From contig CM059186.1 of assembly GCA_030323885.1 (NCBI GenBank), positions 25,958,271 to 26,022,270 on the forward strand: a DNA stretch of 64,000 nt, given 5' to 3'. A program made the position numbers and the translations under genes. How positions within the stretch are numbered: position 1 is the first letter of the stretch; the number at the start of each line of letters is the position of its first letter. The notes beneath the pieces are model-generated. The model was not told the origin of the DNA, ran no database searches, and saw nothing but the letters and a program-made list of their open reading frames with translations. This document shows positions 1-9,439 of the stretch, piece after piece. This DNA comes from Branchipolynoe longqiensis. Taxonomy: Eukaryota > Annelida > Polychaeta > Phyllodocida > Polynoidae.

Positions 1-302
1 TTATCATAACAAGACATTTCCTTTTGGTCATTAAATACATAGATATGCCATATGTAGTGGACCTATCCATTTTAATTAGGAGCGAGGTGGGCTGAAATGC
101 TGCTACTCTGCTGATTGATGTGAGGCGTTTTAAATGGCGTGGGTTGGTCTTCCGCTGGTATATGGCGATCTTTGAGTTAGTCACCCAAATATAGGTGACA
201 TGATGCCAGTGTGTAGTTGATGGGGCGGTGTCTTATTTTTTACCTTTAGTGTCTCAAGACCCGAGTAGCTCCGAGCGCATGCGCAGTGGTGAATTTATTG
301 CA
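1..302. other. No recognisable feature
   Basis: AT-rich unique-looking sequence. No open frame with a recognisable motif, tandem repeat or repeat end is visible before the SINE that begins near 303. Confidence 0.4.
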
Positions 303-453
303 GGTTTTGGTAGATTGTGGGATTGGAACGCACAGGATTGAACACTAGTTGAGTCAAACTAATACCTTAAATAAGTATACAAGTCGCTTCCTAGCCAGGC
401 GCTCTGCATTATTAGGATAGCGCAAGGACTGTTTGGCTCAGTGTCAGGATAAT
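303..453 (+). repeat. SINE family A, 5' part (split by retrotransposon)
   Basis: Matches the body of the SINE found throughout the window: GAGTCAAAC, the CGCTTCCTAGCC block, GCATTATTAGGATAG, then CTCAGTGTCAGGATAAT. It stops at 453, in the middle of the conserved core GGATAATGTGACTGAG. The missing half resumes at 7672 (GTGACTGAGTGGGATAT), so the intervening 7.2 kb is an insertion. Confidence 0.85.
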
Positions 454-569
454 TCACAGAACGGAGACAAAGTTGGTATAATGGGTTTTTTAATCTTCAG
501 AATTTCACAGTTACAGTTTAGTTGAAGTCAATGTACAGGAACCAGCACCGCGGGAATCGAGCCCTCAGC
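454..569 (-). repeat. Split direct repeat B2 (terminal)
   Basis: Outer 3' terminal repeat. It is identical as read to 828-943, starting TCACAGAACGGAG and ending GAGCCCTCAGC. Base 454 adjoins the interrupted SINE. Positions 570-610 are a short spacer between B2 and A2. Confidence 0.9.
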
Positions 570-610
570 CCTATCAATTGCCTTTTATGTTATTGGTGTG
601 GGTGGGTGGG

Positions 611-827
611 CAAGAAAGTCGGGTCGAAGTTAGGCGGACGGCAGCTGCGATGGTTCTGGGCGTTTTGCACGGGTGAGGCAGATAACATACACATCTCACG
701 GCAGAGTTCAGGTCAATGGCGCCACCTATCGAGTTAGTCAGGAACTAAAGTATATTCCCCCAGGTGGCAGCATCATTTCATCCAGTCTCCGCCGAGAATT
801 ACTCATGTTAATTATAACATGTACAAT
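611..827 (-). repeat. Split direct repeat A2 (internal)
   Basis: Matches 7454-7671 with about five differences, from CAAGAAAGTCGGGTCGAAG to ACATGTACAAT. It directly abuts B1, so the A2/B1 joint has the sequence that circularised B2 and A1 ends would form. Confidence 0.9.
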
Positions 828-943
828 TCACAGAACGGAGACAAAGTTGGTATAATGGGTTTTTTAATCTTCAGAATTTCACAGTTACAGTTTAGTTGAA
901 GTCAATGTACAGGAACCAGCACCGCGGGAATCGAGCCCTCAGC
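828..943 (-). repeat. Split direct repeat B1 (internal)
   Basis: Second, identical copy of B. Its last bases overlap the stop codon of the tyrosine recombinase frame (939-941). Confidence 0.9.
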
Positions 944-1937
944 AAATTAAAGGGAGGGCTCGAGGACCGGCAGCAACCAAGTCTCGAGGCACGTAGGTGT
1001 GGACAGCGGAGGAGGTCCATGCACCAAGGCCCATAATTTCTCCGAGGGACGCACCTGCCGCCGCCATGGCCTGGGCACCACCCCTACGCAAGCTGTGGAG
1101 GGTATAAGAGTCTGCATCAGGGACTCCAGAGGCCGAGAGCGCCATGCGGAGGGCCGCTAGCAGGGTGTGTGCCTGGAGGGGCATTCCTCCACACAGGATG
1201 AAGGCTGGGCCTGTAGAAGGTGGCCGCTGGGACCGTACGTAGCGGTCCCAGGCAGCCACTGGGCAAGAGGCGGAACCGGTTACCGGTGGTATGGAGATGG
1301 CATACCTTTGATCATCTCTCCATCTGGTCTTGGTGGAGTTGACTGTAACTGTCAGCCCGTCGCGTGTTCTTATGACATCGCTCATCTTAAGGGCGTGGCC
1401 CGGGTCATTAGGTGAGATATTCTGGAATAGATTACCCTGCCTGAGAAGGGTGTAGTACCCCATGAGAATAGCGGCGATGAGTACTGCTGCGTTGGGGCCG
1501 GCTGATAACAGGTAGGTAACAACCTTTTCGACATTGGATGGAGACAATGGTGCGGCTTGGGTGGGTGTGTGGCGTGACAGGCGTTGCACCCCTTTTTTCA
1601 TTAGGATCATTGGATATGTGTCAAAGCCCGTGGGGGAACCTCCAAAGAGTAGGACCCAAGTTCTTGCACCACTGATATAATTCATGACTGCTCCTGGCGT
1701 TAAGAGTGTGTCTTTTAGGTGTAGAGTGTAGGCTAGTATGTCATACTGCGATGGCGCTAGCGGGTTGAACTCGTGTAGGGCGGCAAAGCGGAGATACTTC
1801 TTGGCTTGTACAGCCTTGTTCCTCCAGGTGCCAGACGCTAGCCCGGCGAAGTAGACCTCGAGTATCCTAGCGTGGAGCTCGTCGGAGTAACCTGGGACCA
1901 GAGAGCCAATTAAATACGAGGGTTCCAGGCCAATCAC
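939..1937 (-). CDS. Tyrosine recombinase of the split-repeat element
   Basis: About 332 codons. This is the enzyme that would integrate circular element DNA by strand exchange through a 3'-phosphotyrosine. Catalytic residues are visible: Arg166 (LLRQGNL), Lys203 (STKTR), His281 and Arg284 in LHSLRRGGAQA, Trp307 (GAWTS) and the Tyr315 nucleophile (VHTYVP). The N-terminal GTWRNKAVQAKKYLRF resembles the core-binding domain of DIRS-order recombinases. The frame opens without an ATG: position 1937 is GTG and the first in-frame ATG is near residue 85. An upstream ATG at 2002 opens 22 codons ending in TGA at 1934-1936, one nucleotide out of phase with the recombinase. Either a 1-nt indel disrupted the true start, or translation uses frameshifting or splicing. 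The downstream domain looks intact. Confidence 0.88.
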   Translation of the reverse strand: MIGLEPSYLIGSLVPGYSDELHARILEVYFAGLASGTWRNKAVQAKKYLRFAALHEFNPLAPSQYDILAYTLHLKDTLLTPGAVMNYISGARTWVLLFGGSPTGFDTYPMILMKKGVQRLSRHTPTQAAPLSPSNVEKVVTYLLSAGPNAAVLIAAILMGYYTLLRQGNLFQNISPNDPGHALKMSDVIRTRDGLTVTVNSTKTRWRDDQRYAISIPPVTGSASCPVAAWDRYVRSQRPPSTGPAFILCGGMPLQAHTLLAALRMALSASGVPDADSYTLHSLRRGGAQAMAAAGASLGEIMGLGAWTSSAVHTYVPRDLVAAGPRALPLIC

Positions 1938-2029
1938 AGATTTGCAGTAAAGATATTATCGAATTTGACTTTAATTTCAACTAGGTTAAGGTCTTTCGTC
2001 ATTTGTGTAGATTTTTGATGTGCCGAAGG

Positions 2030-3850
2030 TTAAAGCGCCCGCCTGCTGAGAGCATCTGCAAGAACCAACTCCTTGCCAGACTTATGAATGATTTCAACAT
2101 TACAGTTGTGAGTGGCTGCATAGAGCCATATCTCGCGGGCACATGCAGTAAGGACCCGGTCTCTCCCTGCACCTGATGCCAGGACCTGCTGGCTGGCTGA
2201 ATTGTCCGTATTTATAATAATCGTATAGTCCTCAGGTCTCTTGGGTGCAAGAGTCCTAAGTGCCACTATCAGGTTAATGGCCTCCAGGTGGGCGATGTTG
2301 GTGTGTCTTCTTGTGATAGGCTCTGGGTAGGTCTCAGAGTAGTATTTAGAAATCGAGAAGGCTCCTCCGGCATGCATAGAGGAGTCACACTCAATGACCC
2401 AAGGTGGCTTGTCATCGGCCTTGAGGAGCACGATTCCATTTGAGTCCGTGGCGTACCGAAGGAACCATGTGACATCACTCCGGAGTTCGTCAGTGATTTC
2501 TTTCCTCCCATAGAATGGTGCATCACGTAGGCATGCAAAAATCCGAGACATAAATCGCCTCGCAGGCGCTACACATTTGGCGACATGTTGTAGCCTGCCA
2601 ATAAGTCTCTGAAGTTCTTTTCTGGTTGCTTTTTGTTTGTCCATCCAAGCTGAGCACTCTTGAAGTATGTCATCAAGCTTCTCCTGAGGGATTGTAACTG
2701 TCATTTTTTGTGCAGATATGTTGAAACCGAGCCATTCTATTTCTTTATCGGGTGGATGGCATTTTTCAGGGGATAAAACTAGTCCGAGTCTTGATGTTAT
2801 CTCGAGGAGGTCGTTATATGCTGAGTGTGCACTGCTGCTGTCTGGTGCCACCCAGACAAAGTCGTCTAAATAGCAGTGTGTGAAGTGGCCCTTCTTCCTC
2901 ATCAGGTATACAACGGCATTCGTAGTTCTGGCACATGCCATAGCTGAAGTTCGGCAGCCAAAAGGTGGGGCGACATCAGTGTAGTATTTTCTTTCGAAAG
3001 TGAGGCCAAGGAGTGGGGTGGAGAGGGGGCAGGTCCTGAGCTGCCTGTAGGCTCGTGCAAGGTCGGCGCACCAAAGAAGACAGTCAGGACCGAGCCTAGC
3101 CACCTCATCAGCAGCATTCATTACATTGGGTAGGGAATAGGAGCTGGGGCGGCCTTGGTAGTATCCTCTCCGTATTCCACAGTTCACACTAGCCCCCTTT
3201 GGCCAGCTAAGGTCGACGATGACGCACCCGTCGGGAGTGTTCTTCTTCGGGCGCGTCATCATCGGGCTCGTCTGAGACCAGGGTGTGAAGGGTGGCTCCT
3301 TGAAGGGGCCGAGTAGTGCGCCATGGCTGAGTTCAGTCTCTACGTATTTCTTGATGTAGGTGGTATGTGCAGGATCTTCACAATGGTTGCTGTTTGTACT
3401 GGTAGGAGGGGCATCGGCGGTATAATCGACAGGCCAGCCAAATTCTAGGAACTCGACTACCTGCCGATCATGTTAGTCTGCCAGGGTGCTCTTCCAGGCA
3501 CAAATATTAAGTCCTGATCGTATTGGGACCCGGGCCTTCATGTAGTTTGGTAACGCCGTACGCCTGACGTTGTTATATATTTGAATATATTCAGTATGGC
3601 CCACCCACATGTCATGTCGTGGGTGAGGCCAAATGCGGTCGAGTGTGGCACTATACTCGACTGGGGTAGGCGGAGGGTGTGTCTCGGTGACGGGTGTCAC
3701 TTGTTGCTCGATGTCAAGCATGTCTGCATCTGTCACACCGATGTCGGTGCAGCTGTCGTATCCTCCTGTAAGGACGGCCGTAGTTGTTAATGCAGTAGAT
3801 CTGGGCTCCACGTGTCTGTTGTCGGTATTTTTCGTGGAGCCATTTCTCAA
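2030..3850 (-). pseudogene. Pol: reverse transcriptase and RNase H, one premature stop
   Basis: One frame of about 606 codons interrupted by a single TAA (3473-3475). Before the stop lies a DIRS-order Pol N-terminus (PNYMKARVPIRSGLNI, WKSTLAD). After it comes HDRQVVEFLEFGWPVDY, where the family usually has Tyr at the stop position. RT motifs: IVDLSWPKG, DLARAYRQL (about residue 263), PPFGCRTS and catalytic YLDDF (about 327). RNase H residues: Asp489 (IECDSS), Glu523 (HLEA), Asp549 (NTDNSAS), Asp599 (LADALSR). All catalytic residues are present, so apart from the nonsense codon the protein looks functional. The frame starts in TTG exactly where a -1 slip on the gag frame would enter, so it was probably made as a Gag-Pol fusion. 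It ends 93 bases before the recombinase frame. Confidence 0.88.
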
Positions 3851-3856
3851 AAACCC
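3804..3856 (-). promoter_or_regulatory. Predicted -1 ribosomal frameshift signal at gag/pol
   Basis: On the minus strand the gag frame ends CAG GGT TTT TGA. This contains G GGT TTT (3850-3856), a canonical X XXY YYZ slippery heptamer immediately before the gag stop (3847-3849). An 8-nt spacer TGAGAAAT (3842-3849) follows. Then comes a perfect 9-bp stem, GGCTCCACG (3833-3841) pairing with CGTGGAGCC (3804-3812), around a 20-nt loop. Pol is open in exactly the -1 frame, entering at TTG (3850). Heptamer, spacing and stem all match known -1 frameshift sites; function is inferred. Confidence 0.78.
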
Positions 3857-5187
3857 TGCGTGGGTTGTTGGTTTGTTGAACCACTGGTTTGGCCCGATTT
3901 CTTGTCTGTGAATCTCTGCTTATTTATGCAGTCTTTCTCGCGGTGCATGTTTGCGCGGTGGTGTTTATTGGCACACCAAGCACAAACATGCATCTTCTTG
4001 TCAGGGTGCTCCCCATGGTTAGAGTTGAACCCGCAGTCGATCCCCCAGTTCCATTGGTGGCAGGGCTTTCCATCGGTGTCGCGGTTGAAGTCATTCCTTG
4101 TGACATTGTATGGGTTCCCACTGGAACTAGGCTGATTGTTGGCAGTGTTCCCGGCCATGCGTGACTGATTGAAATTGTATTTTGTTGATCGGTGTTGATT
4201 GCGGGCCGGTAGGCGAAAGCCAACAGCATAGGCGTCCCGCTGTAGATCTTTAATGGCGTATTGGTCATTCCAGCCATCGGGGAGTTGTCCGTCATCAATC
4301 ATGGCGAAGACCTGTTCTGACCAGGAGCGGCAAGTTTGCCACTCCCAATCACATGCCGTGATCGTCAGCTGGTGGAGGTGTTCAAGCAGGGGGTCTTTCC
4401 AGGAGACGGGCACTTCAACCACCTTCATCATTTTACACAGGGAGCCCATGTACTCTGCGAACGTGGCTTCACCCACTGCAACTTTCTCCCTCTTAATCCC
4501 GCGAGTTACAAATAAATGTGGCAGTAATGCGGATTTACCTTTTTTCTTTCCAATGGCGGTGCCAGCGGCAGCTAAGAGTTCATTGATGGCATCGGTGTGT
4601 TCGTTGCTTGATGCGTCCCTGTTGAGCCTAGCTGACTGAGTGCGTGCCACTTCGGCTTCTTGGCAGCAGTCATCATACTGTGTGTCATCATATGTTTGGT
4701 GTTTTTCGGCATGTGTGGGGATGCGTGGTTTCCTCCTTGGTGCTGGTATGGGTTTGAAGGTTGGTATCTCCTGTTGGTGCGGTGGTTGGCGCCGGCTCAC
4801 CATCGGCGCACAAGCACCGGCACAGTCACTGTCGCTGTCAGTATCCGATGTCTCGAGATGGGTGACCGTGTGTTTTTTCTTGTGCCTGCCAGTCTCCAGT
4901 GCCTCCATTCTGGCGACCATCTTTGCTTCGAAGTTGTGCATCTGTTCTGCCATCACAGCTTGCATGGCTTTGATGAGCTCATCGTTGTTGCTTATTGGCT
5001 GTGCGGTGGCCGATGCATTTTCAGGCATAGACGGTTTTTCTTTCATGGTTGACTGATAAGTATCGTCAGTGTCATCCTCACTGAATATTTTGCTCTCATT
5101 TATGAGCTTTGGACGTCCGCGATTTTTGGGCGCCTTGTTCTGCTTGTTGTTGCCTGTCTTTTTAGTCGTCTTCCTAGCTGTAGGCAT
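3847..5187 (-). CDS. Gag-like nucleocapsid protein
   Basis: 446 codons from the ATG at 5187; the frame is open 18 codons further upstream but without another ATG. The N-terminus is strongly basic (MPTARKTTKKTGNNKQNK, then RGRPKL). A coiled-coil-prone stretch follows (AMQAVMAEQMHNFEAKMVAR), then an Asp/Ser-rich acidic linker and a central domain. The C-terminal Cys/His cluster (PCHQWNWGIDC, then HVCAWCANKHHRANMHREKDC) resembles the zinc-binding ends of DIRS-order Gag proteins. It probably packages element RNA. There are no internal stops. It ends at TGA on a slippery site and overlaps pol. Assignment rests on position, charge and the Cys/His cluster. Confidence 0.75.
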   Translation of the reverse strand: MPTARKTTKKTGNNKQNKAPKNRGRPKLINESKIFSEDDTDDTYQSTMKEKPSMPENASATAQPISNNDELIKAMQAVMAEQMHNFEAKMVARMEALETGRHKKKHTVTHLETSDTDSDSDCAGACAPMVSRRQPPHQQEIPTFKPIPAPRRKPRIPTHAEKHQTYDDTQYDDCCQEAEVARTQSARLNRDASSNEHTDAINELLAAAGTAIGKKKGKSALLPHLFVTRGIKREKVAVGEATFAEYMGSLCKMMKVVEVPVSWKDPLLEHLHQLTITACDWEWQTCRSWSEQVFAMIDDGQLPDGWNDQYAIKDLQRDAYAVGFRLPARNQHRSTKYNFNQSRMAGNTANNQPSSSGNPYNVTRNDFNRDTDGKPCHQWNWGIDCGFNSNHGEHPDKKMHVCAWCANKHHRANMHREKDCINKQRFTDKKSGQTSGSTNQQPTQGF

Positions 5188-7453
5188 GTTGACAGGAAAG
5201 CTGGTCGATATTAGGGACGGCAGGTGCGTTGGTTCCTGCAATGGTTTATCGTCGTTGTCACTGTGAATCTGTAGGTTTTGTCGGCTCCTAAAATAGGTAG
5301 CACAATTTATAAAAGCCGGTAATTGAGTAGACTGACGTAAGATAAATGGCGCGAGATAAAATGTCAGATAAATGGCGTCAAGTGAAGATTAGCCCGGCAA
5401 AGAATAATGTATATAATGTAATGAATAATGTATAATAATTATAGTACCCCGGTATAAAGGAGTTTTGGGAAGAATAAATGAATGAAAAAATATATCTTGT
5501 GTTCTAAAACGCCGGAGTCCAGTGGTGTAGTATAAATGGCGTCATATAAAATGTCTGCTAAAATTGAGGCCAATGAAGACTACGGCAGTGAGAAATTAAA
5601 TGAAAGTAAAGATGATACTGGCGTAAAAAGTTTTTTGACACATATATATGGTGTCAATCCCAATGGAGCCTTGCTTCAACGTGACAGCAGTACCGGCTGT
5701 ACATCAAATGTCAATCACACACTACAGAACCTTCTAGCAGCAGAAAACACAATAATTAGGTAATATTTGTATTGCCGTTAGATTCCGCCTCCCGTCAATC
5801 CTTTTGTCCAGTCTGTTTCAGTGGTTTGCGTGGCGTAAAGTTTGTTGATACATATGTATGAATATATATATATGACCACCAGTAGGCCGTCACTTTCAAG
5901 TTGTAGTAATAAAATCAGTGTAAATCAATATATGACATAGTCCAGCATAGTGTGACTGAGAAATTTCTTTGACATGGAATATGTAATGGCCGCCGTATAG
6001 AAATGAATGAGGAAAGGAACGTAAAGATGATACTGGTGTAAAAGGTTTTTGACACATATATATGCTGGCTGAAGGTGCGATGGTTGTATGACTAGATCGT
6101 TCTACGTAGTGAAGTGCAGCCTTGCTTCATGTGACACCGGCACCGTTAGTACATAAACAACAGAGAAGTACATAGCTATCTCGCTGCCATTACAGTAATT
6201 AGTCAAAAGTGCGAGTGTAGAATGCCGGGACTCGACTCAGTAAGTTCATAAGACATTCAGGCACAACGTATATTCCTGAAAAACGTATACACCGGTGTAG
6301 GTTTCCTCGGTGGTTAATTCTGTCGTGAGTGTATTAGATCAATCCTGAGACATATGTATGAATATGTATATATGACCACCGGTAGGCCTTCTGGTTTTAG
6401 TTGTAGTAATAAAATGATAAAATCAGTGTAAATCAATATATAGCATATTGTCCAGCATTAATGTGACCGAGAATTTTCTTTAACATTGAATATGTAATGG
6501 CCGCCGTATCGGTCGCGCCGTAATGGCGCCGTACCGGTGCCGCCGGTAATGATGTAGAAGGTTATATAAAATAGAGAAATACGTAGCTATCTCGCTGCTA
6601 TACAGTAATTAGTCACACATGCGAGTGTAGAATGCCAATGCTCCACTCAGTTAGTTCATATGACATTCAGACAATATGCTGTCAATCCCAATAGAGCCTT
6701 GCTTCAATGTGACACCGGCACCGGGAGTAGATGTAGGTGTTCTTATTCAATGTATTATTGTAGCTGGCGTGGATAAGTACTCATTCTACAGATAAGAAGC
6801 TATGCTATGCTACATAGGGGTAGGATAAATATCAATCCCAATGGAGTCTTGCTTCAACGTGACACCGGCACTGGCAGTACATCAACTGTCAATCACACAG
6901 CACAGTTCTAGCAGCAGGTTTGTAGTGTAGTTGAGAATGCCTCTATTATCGCCGAGCATGAAACGTTTTTACGTGCACGGGTCGGCTGAACCAATGTAGA
7001 TATTCTTGTTCAATGCCTCTGTTAATATTGTGAACCTAAAGAAATATTACTTAGCTGTCTCTATCAAAGTAAAGTGTCACAGTGTCACTCCCAATGCGGC
7101 CCTGCTTCAATGCCACACCAGCCACCGGCAGCACAACAAAGTGTCAGTTTCACAACTACTGAACTTTCCAGCAGCACAACACACAATACGAAGTAATATT
7201 TCTACTTCTCTTAGAATTCAGCTTCGCTGTCAGTCCCTTTTCCTGGTCTGTGTGAAGTTGTAGCTGCAGCTGTGTAGTTGTCAAATTTGTAGCTAGCAGT
7301 TGTCAAACACTGGTCAAATTCGGAGCTCATGTAGGACATGTGACCGTAAGAAAGTTGTAGGAGCTCAACGTATATCAATGAAAATTGTGTACGACTAGCC
7401 TGACACCGGTGTAGGTTTCTTTGGTGGTTGCTTCTGTTCCTTGGTGGTTGCTT
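5188..7453 (-). other. Long leader of the element, built of diverged iterated blocks
   Basis: This is 2.2 kb between A1 and gag with no convincing coding frame. One block (TCAATCCCAATGGAGCCTTG, continuing to GTGACACCGGCACCGG) recurs near 5654, 6113 (partial), 6680, 6832 and 7082. A second block (TATATATGACCACC, then TTGTAGTAATAAAATCAGTG) recurs near 5868 and 6365. CGAGTGTAGAATGCC recurs near 6211 and 6622. The pattern looks like repeated duplication, all inside the element. Confidence 0.6.
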
Positions 7454-7671
7454 CAAGAAAGTCGGGTCGAAGTTAGGCGGACGGCAGCTGCGATGGTTCT
7501 GGGCGTTTTGCACGGGTGAGGCAGATAACATACAGATCTCGCCGGCAGAGTTCAGGTCAATGGCGCCACCTATCGAGTTAGTCAGGAACTAAAGTATATT
7601 CCTCCAGGTGGCAGCATCATTTCGCCCAGTCTCCGCCGAGAATTACTCATGTTAATTATAACATGTACAAT
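7454..7671 (-). repeat. Split direct repeat A1 (terminal)
   Basis: 5' terminal repeat of the minus-strand element, matching 611-827. Base 7671 (ACATGTACAAT) adjoins the resumed SINE at 7672 (GTGACTGAG). Confidence 0.9.
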
Positions 7672-7896
7672 GTGACTGAGTGGGATATTAGGTCATGGTG
7701 CTGGTGGCCTGGTTTCCCCAGTAGGACAGCATTACAAGGCCGCTGACCCCCAATAGCTGATGTCTACTTTTTGTGCTGGGAGGTCGTTAAACAAACGAAC
7801 AAAAATATAAAGCCGCCATGAGTGTGCACTGTCACAAGTCTGTACCTGTCCTGATATGACATTAGATGTTGGCAGGATGTAAAACTCCACCAACCA
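7672..7896 (+). repeat. SINE family A, 3' part
   Basis: Continuation of the SINE cut at 453: GTGACTGAGTGGGATATTAG, GTGGCCTGGTTTCCC, CACTGTCACAAGTC, TCCTGATATGAC, GATGTTGGCAGGATGTAAAA and a CCAACCAA tail. About 70 bp of foreign sequence ending GGTCGTTAAACAAACGAAC splits the block near 7733-7805. It looks like a small 3' fragment of another retroposon between imperfect repeats (TACAAGGCCGC, TATAAAGCCGC). Confidence 0.8.
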
Positions 7897-8229
7897 ACTT
7901 ATTAATATTAAGGAAGCACAGTTATGGTTATGGGGTCCGCTGGAGGTGAGGCGCCCCCTATCGGATACATCATCTGCTCATTATATCACGACCACACAGG
8001 GAGGCTGGGTGAAGAAGCACACACTTAGGATGTGACAAGTTTTGTGGAGGTTAGGGATCTATGAGGGCATGTCTACACCCACTCCCCCTTCACACACACA
8101 CACACCCAAGCACATGCAGACACGTCCATGCGCACACATGCCCACACGCACCCCTCAGCATCTATTTTGTTATTGTTTTTAAGTTAACCCACATCCTCAG
8201 CCTCACTGCCGTCTCATTCTCCTCTACCC

Positions 8230-8519
8230 TCAATCGGGGGGTCGTGGGTTCTAATCCCAGGTGGGTCAAGCCAATGCTTTGCAAAATCTCTGGTTGTTGC
8301 TATCTAGCCTGATGCTCGGCATTGATACTAACAGGCTTAGTATGGCAGGTACTGGTTTCCTCAATATCAAGAAAACGTGACTGGGATGCCGACGGCCCGT
8401 TCTCCCAGTGAGGCAGCACTATATAGTTGCCATCAGTGCACACTGCTGCAAGTCGGAACCTGTCCTGATATGACCTTACATGTTGCTAGAACATAAAACC
8501 ACAATAAATAAACAAGCAA
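8230..8519 (+). repeat. SINE family A, diverged copy with 12-bp target duplication
   Basis: Carries GTGGGTTCTAATCCCAG (B-box region), TAGCCTGATGCTCGGCATTG, TCCCAGTGAGGCAGCACTAT, TCCTGATATGACC and TGTTGCTAGAACATAAAACC. TCTCCTCTACCC flanks both sides (8218-8229 and 8520-8531). Confidence 0.8.
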
Positions 8520-8858
8520 TCTCCTCTACCCAGCGCCGGATCTAGGCATAAGGTAAACAAGCTACAGCTTAGGGCTTCGCAATCCACATGGGCCACGCAA
8601 CATTTCAGAATTTATTTACGCTTTTGAAAATGGTATGGGGCTTTTTAAGATAACATGTAATCAGTGCATTCATTAATTTGAAAATAATAATAGTTTTCAC
8701 TTTAAAAACTTGCTAGTCAATATTTGAAAGGCTGTATAGTTTTTCAACAACACAAATTTGGTGGTGACCCAAGGTCCTGTTTTGCTCCGCACCTTTGGAA
8801 GACCTTCCGGTGGAACTTTTTAGCAAGGGGGCCGGCCCTCCAAGATTTATATAGCTTA
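8520..8858. other. Possible decayed hAT-like non-autonomous copy
   Basis: Begins AGCGCCGGATCTAGGCATAA and later has GGGGGCCGGCCCTCCAAG. CAGNGCCGG-type ends are common in hAT non-autonomous elements, but the two ends do not pair well here. Nothing else recognised. Confidence 0.25.
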
Positions 8859-9122
8859 TGCTAGGTACACACCTACCGTATACGATCGTTTTTCCGCACC
8901 CACCTACCGTATACGATCTAAAACTGCCCAAAAGTCGTGAGGTGTGCACTCCCCTAGCACACCTACCGATTGCGATTCGCGACTTTTTAGGGCTAAAAGT
9001 GCTTCCTTACGATTGCGATTCGCGATTCGAAAAATGAATCGGCCCGTTTTCAGTTTTAAGCGGGTCGGGTCGGGTCGCGAATTTTAGTGCGCGAATCGTA
9101 AACGGTAGGTGTGTACCTAGCA
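8859..9122. mobile_element. TWA-flanked MITE, GTACACACC family
   Basis: 264 bp with perfect inverted ends TGCTAGGTACACACCTACCG and its complement, flanked by TTA (8856-8858) and TAA (9123-9125). Its interior repeats pieces of its own end (CACCTACCGTATACGATC twice, GATTGCGATTCGCGA twice). Relatives lie at 47373 and 49676. Ends and flanks fit PIF/Harbinger-type MITEs; no transposase is present. Confidence 0.75.
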
Positions 9123-9439
9123 TAAGAGCCTCACCAAGTCTAATGCCGGCACTGCCTCTTCCCGGCATCGCCCCACTTTAATGGAGCTCCCGGGTCCTGG
9201 CTGGGTCTCAGACACACCCCATAGATTGGCTGTGACCCTCTCTGAAAGAAATTATACTGCACCCAGACACTGGGCCGGGTACATAGCTATGCCGTGCTTC
9301 CAGCAGCAAGCCTTACCCGTTACCTGCTATTGTCTGGCATCGTGGTGAGACTGCTGCTCGGCCCAGCACACCCTGGGGCATGCAGCATGAAATGGCGCCA
9401 TTCTGGTTATAATCCGGTGGCCGTCTAATTCCCCTGTTG

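Larger units (their letters stand above)
454..7671 (-). mobile_element. PAT/Ngaro-type tyrosine-recombinase retrotransposon with split direct repeats
   Basis: On the minus strand the order is A1 (7671-7454), leader, gag, RT/RNase H, tyrosine recombinase, B1 (943-828), A2 (827-611), B2 (569-454). This A1-ORFs-B1-A2-B2 layout is the split-direct-repeat architecture known from PAT and Ngaro elements of the DIRS order; there is no DDE integrase, LTR or methyltransferase. The element interrupts a SINE, so both ends are exact. Left junction GGATAAT/TCACAG, right junction TACAAT/GTGACT and internal A2/B1 junction TACAAT/TCACAG all share AAT. That is expected if a circle was joined to the target by recombination across AAT without target duplication. 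B copies are identical over 116 bp and A copies differ at only a few positions, so the insertion is recent. Pol has one internal stop. Confidence 0.9.

Noticed and set aside
454..943. LTRs of an LTR retrotransposon
   Set aside because: The B copies are both at one end and A copies at opposite ends. No integrase or 4-6 bp target duplication is present, and a tyrosine recombinase is encoded.
3581..5266. Plus-strand frames opposite gag and pol (up to 138 codons)
   Set aside because: They are shadows of the minus-strand gag and pol frames, without motifs of their own.
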